Assembly: GCA_944371685.1 (NCBI GenBank)
Contig: CALVXV010000010.1
Span: 1-20,100 of the forward strand
Direction of reading: 5' to 3'
DNA length: 20,100 nt
From: an uncultured Bacilli bacterium
GTDB lineage: Bacteria > Bacillota_I > Bacilli_A > RF39 > UBA660
The notes beneath the pieces are model-generated. The model saw nothing but the letters and a program-made list of their open reading frames with translations, did not search any database and had not been told where the DNA came from. Below are positions 14,702 through 20,100 of the stretch, in pieces. The first letter of the stretch is position 1; the number at the start of each line of letters is the position of its first letter. Made by a program: the position numbers and the translations under genes.

Positions 14702-14726
14702 ACTTGGGAAAAATCCAAGTTTTTTT
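14701..14726 (+). terminator. Intrinsic terminator of the methyltransferase-to-transpeptidase operon
   Basis: AACTTGG (14701-14707) pairs with CCAAGTT (14715-14721) around GAAAAAT, followed by T residues to 14726. The first base of the stem is the last base of the stop codon. Confidence 0.88.
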
Positions 14727-14794
14727 GATTTTTAGAAGGAAATTTGATTTTTATGTCGTATGTTTATATATGAAGGGGCTTAGAAAGGAGATAT

Positions 14795-15688
14795 ATGAAA
14801 AAAATTTTATTGTTTTTATTACTTTTATCAATTTCTTTAACACCTAATTTTAAGGTTAGTGCGCAAGAGGTTAGAATTACTTATAATAAACTACATGGTA
14901 TTGCTTATAATCAGAAAATTGATGGTAAGTTAAAGTCTAATACGGTGACGATGTTTCAAATGGGCGATAGGATAGCTTATTGTATTGAACCTGGTGTAGA
15001 AATTACAGATAATTATTATGATATTTATACAGATTGGAGTAAAGTTGATTTTTCTGATGAGTTAAAGGAGTATATTGAAAAGGTAGGTTATTATGGATAT
15101 GAGTATCCTACTCATCAAACTAATTATTATTATATTGCTGCTCAGGAGTTGATATGGAAAGCGGTTAGACCGGATATGGAAGTTACTTGGACGACTGGAG
15201 AGAATATGACGGGTGATGTTATTAATATTAGTAAGGAGAAAGAGGAAATTTTAAATTTGGTTAATAATCATGATTTAGCACCTAGTTTTAGTGAAAAAGA
15301 AGTTAAAGGTGAGATTGGTGATACTGTTACTTTAGTTGATGAGAATAATGTTTTAAGTTTATACGAAATATCAGAAAGTAAATATCATAAGGTTGTTAAG
15401 GAAGATAATAAGTTGATGATTACTTTGAATGATAATGTTGTGCCAAGTGAGAGACTTAGTTTGACTAGGAAGTATTATGATGATGCACCATTATTAGTTT
15501 ATAGTAAGGGTAATTCGCAGAAACTGGCAGCATTAAGACTTACTTATGATAAGGAAACTTATGTTGATGTTTTGAATGAGGAAATTCCAGAGATTGTAAA
15601 AGTGCCTAATACTGGTGTTTATAATTTTTCAGGATTAGTTGGAACATTGTTAGTGGGTGCTGGAATTGTCTTGGCTAAAATACATTAA
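14795..15688 (+). CDS. Thioester-domain surface adhesin with VPNTG sorting signal
   Basis: The 297-residue precursor has a signal peptide (MKKILLFLLLLSISLTPNFKVSA, cut after about residue 23), a single thioester domain (about 25-160), a small beta-rich domain (about 165-255) and a wall-sorting signal: VPNTG (270-274), hydrophobic helix (about 276-293) and a short KIH tail. The thioester domain is identified by Cys63 in AYCIEPGVEI and Gln117 in IAAQELIWKAV, the pair that forms an internal Cys-Gln bond in Gram-positive TED adhesins, where it can bind host molecules covalently. The class motif TQxAIW is AQELIW here, with Ala for Thr. The start follows AAAGGAG by four bases. The downstream gene, overlapping by up to 32 bases, is a sortase that probably anchors this protein. 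Confidence 0.85.
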   Translation: MKKILLFLLLLSISLTPNFKVSAQEVRITYNKLHGIAYNQKIDGKLKSNTVTMFQMGDRIAYCIEPGVEITDNYYDIYTDWSKVDFSDELKEYIEKVGYYGYEYPTHQTNYYYIAAQELIWKAVRPDMEVTWTTGENMTGDVINISKEKEEILNLVNNHDLAPSFSEKEVKGEIGDTVTLVDENNVLSLYEISESKYHKVVKEDNKLMITLNDNVVPSERLSLTRKYYDDAPLLVYSKGNSQKLAALRLTYDKETYVDVLNEEIPEIVKVPNTGVYNFSGLVGTLLVGAGIVLAKIH

Positions 15689-16256
15689 AAATATTGGTTT
15701 TATATTAGTAATTCTTGGACATTATTATTTTTGCAGTTATATATTAAGTGAGGTTCAAACTATTAGAGATTATGAGCCGGTTTGTAAATATGAGGATAAA
15801 AGTGATAAAGAAGTAGTAAATGAAGTTAATGATGTAAAAGTAGAAGAAGTAGATCAAGTTCAAAAGGAAAATTATTTGGGAATTATAAAGATTCCAAAAA
15901 TTAATTTGCAAAAGCGTTTATATGATATTAATTCTTATCAAAATAATGTGAATAAAAATATTGAAATTTTAAGTGATTCAGATATGCCTAATGTGTTAGG
16001 TGGAAATTTCATTTTAGCTGGTCATAATGGTAATACGGCAGTTGGCTATTTTAGAAATTTACATAAACTAAAGTTAGGCGATGAAGTTAATATAATTTAT
16101 AATGATGTAAATTATACTTATGAGATTGCTAAAATATATGATGTTTTTAAAAATGGTAAGGTTAGTATTAAAAGAGATAAAAGTAAAACAACTATTACTT
16201 TAATTACCTGTTTAGGTAATGATAGACAATTGGTTGTAATTGGTTATTTAAAATAG
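15657..16256 (+). CDS. Sortase, probably dedicated to the upstream adhesin
   Basis: The product (up to 199 residues) is a membrane-anchored transpeptidase that cleaves a sorting motif and joins the protein to the wall. A membrane helix lies at about 12-31, then an acidic linker (about 45-70) and the catalytic barrel: GIIKIPKINLQKRLY (75-89), His123 in LAGHNG, Cys185 in TLITCLG and Arg190. It looks like a class A/D-type enzyme. The start is uncertain: no ATG precedes the membrane helix, so translation likely begins at GTG 15657 or TTG 15666, inside the adhesin gene, by coupling. Numbering here assumes the GTG. Overlap with the adhesin implies fixed co-expression of substrate and enzyme. Confidence 0.88.
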   Translation: MLELSWLKYIKNIGFILVILGHYYFCSYILSEVQTIRDYEPVCKYEDKSDKEVVNEVNDVKVEEVDQVQKENYLGIIKIPKINLQKRLYDINSYQNNVNKNIEILSDSDMPNVLGGNFILAGHNGNTAVGYFRNLHKLKLGDEVNIIYNDVNYTYEIAKIYDVFKNGKVSIKRDKSKTTITLITCLGNDRQLVVIGYLK

Positions 16257-16326
16257 TTTCCTTTGGACTGTTTCAAATAAGAGAATAAGAAAAAGGTAAA
16301 AGAATAAAATTAATATAGGTGATTTT

Positions 16327-16989
16327 ATGTGGAAATATAAAATAGGGGCTTTGGTTTTTTTATTTACTTTACTTTGTTTTTTTAATTATGTTAGTGCGAA
16401 GGGAAATGATTTACCTTTACTTTCTAAAGTTATTTATTTAGATGCTGGTCATGGAGGTGCTGATAGTGGGGCTTTTTATAAAAATGTGAAGGAATCGGAT
16501 TTAAATTTAGTTATTACTAATAAGGTTATGGAATTATTAAAACAAGATGGAGCTATTGTTTATTTAACTAGGTATGGTGATTATGATTTATCGGTTAGTA
16601 ATGCTTGGAATCGTAAACGCAGTGATTTATCTAGGCGGGCTAATATAATTAATCAATCTGAGTGTGATTTGTATTTATCTATTCATTTGAATGCGGAGAA
16701 TAGTGGTACTTTACACGGTGCTGAGGTATATTATGATACGATTAATCCAGAAAATGAAAAGATTGCAAAAATATTTCAAAAAGAATTTCAAAAGTATTTG
16801 AATTCTAATAGGGAGTATAAGGAAAATAGTACTAAGTATTTGCAAAGGCGAGTGAGTCGACCAGGGGTGTTATTAGAGGTTGGTTTTTTGTCTAATGCGA
16901 GTGAGAGGTCTTTACTTAAGAGTAATACTTATCAAAATAAGATAGCTAGTGTAATTAGGAATGCGGTTAATTTATATTTTAGCAGTTAA
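16327..16989 (+). CDS. Secreted N-acetylmuramoyl-L-alanine amidase (Amidase_3, CwlD-like)
   Basis: The 220-residue enzyme hydrolyses the bond between N-acetylmuramate and L-alanine in peptidoglycan. A signal peptide or anchor (about 5-24, ending YVSA) precedes the catalytic domain. Zinc and catalytic residues are clear: His42 in LDAGHGGADSGA, Glu56 in KESDLN, His120 in SIHLNA and Glu184 in LLEVGFLSN. There is no SH3, AMIN or LysM wall-binding domain, as in the short CwlD type. The start follows AGGTGAT (16317-16323). It is 70 bases from the sortase gene; a separate weak promoter is possible, but I cannot place its boxes firmly. Confidence 0.93.
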   Translation: MWKYKIGALVFLFTLLCFFNYVSAKGNDLPLLSKVIYLDAGHGGADSGAFYKNVKESDLNLVITNKVMELLKQDGAIVYLTRYGDYDLSVSNAWNRKRSDLSRRANIINQSECDLYLSIHLNAENSGTLHGAEVYYDTINPENEKIAKIFQKEFQKYLNSNREYKENSTKYLQRRVSRPGVLLEVGFLSNASERSLLKSNTYQNKIASVIRNAVNLYFSS

Positions 16990-16993
16990 ATTT

Positions 16994-17016
16994 CACACTT
17001 TTATCATAAAAGGTGA
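16994..17016 (+). terminator. Weak candidate terminator after the amidase
   Basis: CACTTTTAT can pair with ATAAAAGGTG with one bulged base around a single C, followed by ATTGTTTTTG. The stem is mostly A/T and the loop is very tight, so confidence is low. Confidence 0.3.
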
Positions 17017-17025
17017 TTGTTTTTG

Positions 17026-17034
17026 TGTTATAAT
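17026..17034 (+). promoter_or_regulatory. Extended -10 promoter of the Abi_2-htrA operon
   Basis: TG (17026-17027), one base and a perfect TATAAT (17029-17034) form an extended -10 element; no convincing -35 box is present. Transcription would begin about 17041, at the AGGTGAG ribosome binding site (17042-17048). Confidence 0.6.
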
Positions 17035-17051
17035 GATTCATAGGTGAGTAT

Positions 17052-17981
17052 ATGACAGAAAAAATATTTAGAACGATAGATGAACAAGTTGATATATTAA
17101 AACGGAAAGGTTTAATTATTGATAATAATGAAGAAACTAGAGAAATTTTGTTTAGAGAAAATTATTTTTTTATAAGTGGTTATCGTCATTTGTTTATGAC
17201 TAAGGAAACTGGAAGAAAGTTTTTGCCTGGTACGACTTTTGAAGAACTGTATGCGACCTTTTTATTTGATAGGGCAATTAGAAATACATTTTTTAAAAAT
17301 ATTTTGATTGTTGAGAATAATATTAAGTCAATTATTAGTTATCAATTATCAAGAAAGTATGGTTTTAAAGAGAAAGATTATTTGAATCCACAAAATTTTT
17401 CGCAAGATAGTTTACAATCTAGGCAGGTATATGATGTATTAAATAAGGTTAAAAGGCAGATAAGAGTAAATGGCCGTAAGCATACAGCGACATATCATTA
17501 TATTGAAAATTATGGATATATACCACTTTGGATTTTGGTTAAGGTACTTTCTTTTGGAATTATGGCTGAGTTTTATGATATTTTAAAAGATGATGATAAA
17601 GAGGAAATAAGTAATTTTTATAAGATAAATTCTGAGGTTTTAGATATTTATTTGTCGTTACTTTCTAATTTTAGGAATGTGTGTGCACATGAAGATATTT
17701 TATATGATCATAGAACACAAAGGGTAATTCCTAATACGATTTTTCATGAAAAGCTTAATATTCCTAGTGATGATGATGGTTATATATATGGAAAAAACGA
17801 TTTGTTTAGTTTAGTTATTATTTTAAAGTTAATGCTTAGAAAAGAAGAATTTGATATTATGATTGAGGAAATTAAAAGGGAAGTGGAAATTCTTGACGAA
17901 GCAATTAATGTGGTACCACTTGATACTATTTTAAATAGAATAGGTTTTCCAGATAATTGGTATGATATAAAAGAAATGTGA
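17052..17981 (+). CDS. Abi_2-family HEPN protein (AbiD/AbiF-like)
   Basis: The 309-residue protein matches the Abi_2 (AbiD/AbiF) family, linked to abortive infection against phages. FDRAIRNTF (72-80) is the first family motif. FRNVCAHEDILYDH carries the HEPN RNase motif RxxxxH (Arg208 to His213, with Asn209), which in active members cleaves RNA. YGYIPLWILVKVLSFG (154-169) is another conserved block. Length is typical. The ATG follows AGGTGAG by three bases, and the gene ends with TGA. It is followed after 13 bases by htrA, whose ribosome binding site directly abuts the Abi stop, so the two form an operon. Some relatives are paired with a structured RNA antitoxin; no room for one is visible in the 62-bp upstream gap. 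Defence function is inferred from family only. Confidence 0.88.
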   Translation: MTEKIFRTIDEQVDILKRKGLIIDNNEETREILFRENYFFISGYRHLFMTKETGRKFLPGTTFEELYATFLFDRAIRNTFFKNILIVENNIKSIISYQLSRKYGFKEKDYLNPQNFSQDSLQSRQVYDVLNKVKRQIRVNGRKHTATYHYIENYGYIPLWILVKVLSFGIMAEFYDILKDDDKEEISNFYKINSEVLDIYLSLLSNFRNVCAHEDILYDHRTQRVIPNTIFHEKLNIPSDDDGYIYGKNDLFSLVIILKLMLRKEEFDIMIEEIKREVEILDEAINVVPLDTILNRIGFPDNWYDIKEM

Positions 17982-17994
17982 AGGAGGAATGTTT

Positions 17995-19077
17995 ATGCGT
18001 GAGCGAATAGTTAATGTTATTGTTATTTTGATTGTTTTAGCACTTGGAGTAACAGGAACGTTATATTTTTTAGATAATGATTCTAATAGTGGTAGTTTGG
18101 TTAAAAAGGATGTAACAATTACTTCAAATGATTCTATTAATGAGTCTATTGATAAGGTGTATGATTCGGTGGTTGTTGTCAATAATTATCAAAATTCTCG
18201 CTTGGCTGGATATGGTTCTGGCTTTGTTTATAAGAAAGATAATAAGTATGGTTATATTTTGACAAATAATCATGTGGTGGAAAATGCATCAGAAATTAAA
18301 GTTACTTTGAGTTCTGGCGAGGAAATTGATGCGAAGGTTTTAGGAACAGATGAATATATGGATATTGCTGTTTTAAGAATTGATGCGGATAAGGTTTTAC
18401 AGGTAGCTGAGCTTGGTGATAGTACCGAAGCGAAGATTGGTGATACAATATTTACAGTAGGAACACCGGTTAGTACAGATTATGCTGGTACAGTTACGAA
18501 AGGTATCATTTCTGGTGAAAATCGTGAGATTACTGTTACTAATAATGGTTCTTCATATATGATGGAGGCAATTCAGATTGATGCGTCTATTAATCCTGGT
18601 AATAGTGGTGGACCACTTGTTAATATAAATGGAGAAGTTATTGGAATTAATTCAGTGAAGTTGGTTGAAAGTTCGATTGAAGGTATGGGATTTGCTATTC
18701 CGATTGAGGTGGCTATGTCACAAATAGATAAATTAGAAAGTGGCAAGGCTATTGAAAGACCAGTTATTGGTGTGGCACTTTATGATTTAGATAGTTTACC
18801 ATTACTTGGTTATAGTGATTTACGTATTGATGATAGTATTAAATCTGGGGTTGTTGTAGATTCTGTAGAGAGTGGTTCTGATGCCGAAAAGGCTGGACTT
18901 CAAAGAAATGATATAATTACTAAGGTAGATGGTACAGAGATTAAGAATGCTGCTCATTTGAAATATCTTTTGTATAAACATAATATAGGTGATAGTGTTA
19001 AATTAACTATTGTTCGTAATGGTAATGAAAAAGAGTTAACACTTAAGTTAACTCAGCAAATTGGAGACTCTAATTAG
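17995..19077 (+). CDS. HtrA/DegP-type membrane-anchored serine protease
   Basis: The 360-residue protein is a trypsin-fold protease with one PDZ domain, acting outside the membrane on misfolded or stress-damaged proteins. A single N-terminal helix (about 5-26) anchors it. The catalytic triad is complete: His93 (TNNHVVENA), Asp123 (YMDIAVL) and Ser204 (NPGNSGGPL). The PDZ domain covers about 255-350, including GSDAEKAGLQRNDIITKVDG. ATG 17995 is chosen over ATG 17989 because AAGGAGG (17981-17987) is seven bases before it but only one base before the other. It is downstream of the Abi_2 gene in one operon and converges on the CwlJ-like gene. It ends in DSN, encoded by one arm and loop of the shared terminator palindrome. 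Confidence 0.95.
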   Translation: MRERIVNVIVILIVLALGVTGTLYFLDNDSNSGSLVKKDVTITSNDSINESIDKVYDSVVVVNNYQNSRLAGYGSGFVYKKDNKYGYILTNNHVVENASEIKVTLSSGEEIDAKVLGTDEYMDIAVLRIDADKVLQVAELGDSTEAKIGDTIFTVGTPVSTDYAGTVTKGIISGENREITVTNNGSSYMMEAIQIDASINPGNSGGPLVNINGEVIGINSVKLVESSIEGMGFAIPIEVAMSQIDKLESGKAIERPVIGVALYDLDSLPLLGYSDLRIDDSIKSGVVVDSVESGSDAEKAGLQRNDIITKVDGTEIKNAAHLKYLLYKHNIGDSVKLTIVRNGNEKELTLKLTQQIGDSN

Positions 19078-19083
19078 AGTCTC
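19064..19083. terminator. Palindromic bidirectional terminator shared by htrA and the CwlJ-like gene
   Basis: GAGACTC (19064-19070), TAATTA and GAGTCTC (19077-19083) form a perfect 20-bp palindrome. A T-rich stretch follows on the plus strand (TTATTTCTTT); the minus-strand tract is weaker. Both stop codons are inside it, and the genes overlap by 8 bases. Confidence 0.75.
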
Positions 19084-19507
19084 TTATTTCTTTACATTCA
19101 CCAGGTGCAGGAGCATAAAAACAATGGTTTTTGTATCTACCAGTATTATATTGGTCCCACCAAGTGGTTTTACATGATTCTCCGGTAGCTGGTGCATAGA
19201 ACCATAGAGCATTGGTGGCTGGATGATAGTATTCGCCTTTAATGACTCGATTGGCGAGATTTCTTTCGACTGTGGTAGGGTTACTAAAAAATAATGGACT
19301 ATCTACTCCAGAAAAACCGCCTGGATTTTGATAGATGACTTCGCTTATTGTGTCTGTGTTTTTGAATGTAAGACAGTTGGCGAGGGCTCTATTTATGACT
19401 ACGTTTCCTACCATCAGCATGCCTAGGTCTCCTTCACCAACAGCTTCGGCTCGCATTAATCGGGCAAGTAAGTCTCTTTCGGTATCTGTAGTTCTAATTA
19501 TTGCCAT
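19070..19507 (-). CDS. CwlJ/SleB-like cell wall hydrolase
   Basis: The 145-residue protein matches the Hydrolase_2 (SleB/CwlJ) family of lytic enzymes that cut peptidoglycan, best known from spore cortex breakdown. The pattern TERDLLARLMRAEAVGEGDLG (9-29) carries the expected catalytic Glu (Glu21), followed by MVGNVVINRAL, PGGFSGV, ANRVIKGE and the aromatic C-terminal part ALWFYAP...WWDQYNTGRYKNHCFYAP. It consists of the catalytic domain alone, without signal peptide or wall-binding repeats, as in CwlJ. The ATG at 19507 follows GGTGAT. On the minus strand TTCACA (19554-19549) and TATAAT (19530-19525), 18 bp apart, make a promoter. It need not imply sporulation; the family also occurs in bacteria that do not form spores. 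Confidence 0.9.
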   Translation of the reverse strand: MAIIRTTDTERDLLARLMRAEAVGEGDLGMLMVGNVVINRALANCLTFKNTDTISEVIYQNPGGFSGVDSPLFFSNPTTVERNLANRVIKGEYYHPATNALWFYAPATGESCKTTWWDQYNTGRYKNHCFYAPAPGECKEIRDSN

Positions 19508-19524
19508 AGTATAATCACCAATAT

Positions 19525-19554
19525 ATTATATGTTTTTTTGTTTATCTTTGTGAA
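19525..19554 (-). promoter_or_regulatory. Promoter of the CwlJ-like hydrolase gene
   Basis: On the minus strand TTCACA (19554-19549) and TATAAT (19530-19525) are separated by 18 bp. It is back to back with the tRNA promoter, the two -35 boxes being five bases apart. Confidence 0.6.
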
Positions 19555-19559
19555 ATGAT

Positions 19560-19588
19560 TTGAAATAATTGTGATGATGTGATATAAT
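19560..19588 (+). promoter_or_regulatory. Promoter of tRNA-Trp
   Basis: TTGAAA (19560-19565), a 17-bp spacer and TATAAT (19583-19588) lie 17 bases before the mature 5' end of the tRNA. Confidence 0.75.
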
Positions 19589-19605
19589 TTATTTGTCTTT
19601 GTTTT

Positions 19606-19681
19606 AGGGGAATAGTTCAGTTGGTAGAACGTCGGTCTCCAAAACCGAATGTCGTGAGTTCAAGTCTTGCTTCCCCTGCCA
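19606..19681 (+). tRNA. trnW: tRNA-Trp (anticodon CCA)
   Basis: The 7-bp acceptor stem AGGGGAA/TTCCCCT is perfect, followed by discriminator G and an encoded CCA (19679-19681). The D arm contains AGTTCAGTTGGTAGAAC, the anticodon stem TCGGT/ACCGA encloses loop CTCCAAA with anticodon CCA, and the T arm has the usual GTTCAAGTC. It decodes UGG, in agreement with use of TGA as stop in this window. Confidence 0.97.
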
Positions 19682-19724
19682 TTATTGGAAATAATCCAAA
19701 AAATTGGATTTAACCTATATAAAA

Positions 19725-19756
19725 GCACGGAAAACGAATAATTTATCCGTGTTTTT
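19725..19756 (+). terminator. Terminator after tRNA-Trp
   Basis: CACGGA (19726-19731) pairs with TCCGTG (19746-19751) around a 14-nt loop, followed by TTTTTG. A second hairpin, AATCCAA (19693-19699) with TTGGATT (19704-19710), lies between it and the tRNA and lacks a T tract. Confidence 0.75.
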
Positions 19757-19823
19757 GTTATATAATTTATTTAATTATTACTAATATATGGTATCATATT
19801 TTTTGTAAAAAGGAGATGATTAC

Positions 19824-20100
19824 ATGATAAGTTATTTATATATGACATCGAATAATAAAATTGCTCAAATATTTGATAAAATTAAAACAGCAGCCCAACT
19901 ATCATAATTTACATTTGAATTTTTAAAAAACATGGGTTTTACAAGTTCTAACGATCGTGGCTTTATTAATGTTTTAAAAAATTTAGGATTCTTGAGTTCA
20001 GATAGTGTACCTACTTCTTATTATGCAGAATTAAGAGATGGAAATTCAAAGAAAATTATTGCTATGCAAATAAGAGAATACTATAAAGATTTATTTATAA
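19824..20100 (+). pseudogene. DUF5343-like gene with an in-frame stop, cut by the window edge
   Basis: An ATG at 19824 with a near-perfect AAGGAGATGAT ribosome binding site (19810-19820) opens a frame that reads MISYLYMTSNN and stops at TAA (19905-19907) after 27 codons. The same frame then continues open to the window end for 64 codons: FTFEFLKNMGFTSSNDRGF, LKNLGFLSSD and MQIREYYKDLF. This continuous homology-like pattern resembles DUF5343 proteins, in which a short N-terminal helix leads into 'FL..LGF.SSNDR.F...LK.LGFL'. The TAA falls where a lysine or glutamine codon would be expected, so one base change explains it. An extended -10 (TG at 19789-19790, TATCAT at 19792-19797) precedes it. 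It is either a recent pseudogene, or a sequencing error, or a truncated gene. Function is unknown. Confidence 0.65.

Noticed and set aside
16990..17051. RNA antitoxin gene beside the Abi_2 gene, as in some AbiF systems
   Set aside because: The gap is 62 bp and largely used by a promoter and ribosome binding site; no independent structured RNA is visible.
3873..17981. Reassignment of TGA to tryptophan
   Set aside because: TGA ends the M14 and Abi_2 genes at plausible family lengths, TGG is used for Trp, and the only tRNA-Trp here has anticodon CCA.
17931..18182. 83-codon open frame on the minus strand
   Set aside because: It lies antisense across the Abi_2 end and the HtrA N-terminus, has a low-complexity Thr/Ile/Ser-rich product and no ribosome binding site; it is a shadow.
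19070..19507. CwlJ-like and CwlD-like genes as proof of sporulation
   Set aside because: Both families occur in bacteria that do not form spores, and no other sporulation gene is in the window.
19693..19710. AATCCAA/TTGGATT hairpin as the tRNA-Trp terminator
   Set aside because: It has no T tract; the CACGGA/TCCGTG hairpin further on does.

Overview
The window reads as chromosomal DNA of a very AT-rich, low-GC Gram-positive bacterium (Bacillota/Firmicutes), probably one of the reduced, uncultured gut lineages such as RF39-like Bacilli or related low-GC Clostridia. The placement is inferred from base composition, Bacillus-type TTGACA/TATAAT promoters, strong Shine-Dalgarno sites, the ecfA1-ecfA2-truA-rplM-rpsI gene order, and wall genes of Gram-positive type (sortase with its substrate, L,D-transpeptidase, amidase, CwlJ-like hydrolase). 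TGA is used as a stop and tRNA-Trp has a CCA anticodon, so the standard bacterial code applies. I saw no CRISPR array, insertion sequence or replication origin.

Layout. 60-1773 holds two convergent genes of unknown function sharing a bidirectional terminator; the second has a two-copy internal repeat. 1886-3875 holds a short-chain dehydrogenase and an M14 metallopeptidase with separate promoters. 3960-9104 is the conserved ECF-transporter/truA/rplM/rpsI neighbourhood with three oddities: ecfT is absent, both ECF ATPases lack the catalytic Glu and the H-loop His, and a segment of about 1.74 kb carrying an AAA/DUF4143 ATPase lies between truA and rplM, bounded by a 38-bp direct repeat matching at 36 positions. 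The second repeat copy supplies the -35 box of the rplM promoter, which is followed by a leader that can fold as a pseudoknot. After the rpsI terminator comes a compact promoter-hairpin-U-tract unit that could be a small RNA of about 55 nt.

9390-14701 is a tightly packed operon: rRNA-type methyltransferase, RluA-type pseudouridine synthase, PIG-L deacetylase-like membrane protein, large YfhO-like membrane protein and a YkuD L,D-transpeptidase, closed by a terminator. 14795-16256 is a surface module: a secreted thioester-domain adhesin with a VPNTG sorting signal, overlapping the gene of its probable sortase. A cell-wall amidase follows.

17052-19077 is an Abi_2/HEPN RNase-like gene in operon with an HtrA/DegP serine protease. 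HtrA converges on a CwlJ/SleB-like hydrolase through a palindromic terminator that gives both proteins the same last three residues. tRNA-Trp with its own promoter and terminator follows, then a DUF5343-type gene broken by an in-frame TAA and cut by the window edge.

The genes suggest three themes: translation (rplM, rpsI, truA, methyltransferase, RluA, tRNA-Trp), cell envelope and surface display (PIG-L, YfhO, L,D-transpeptidase, adhesin/sortase, amidase, HtrA, CwlJ-like), and defence or accessory functions (Abi_2, AAA/DUF4143, broken DUF5343, perhaps the first gene). All functional statements rest on motif recognition by eye; no database search was run.
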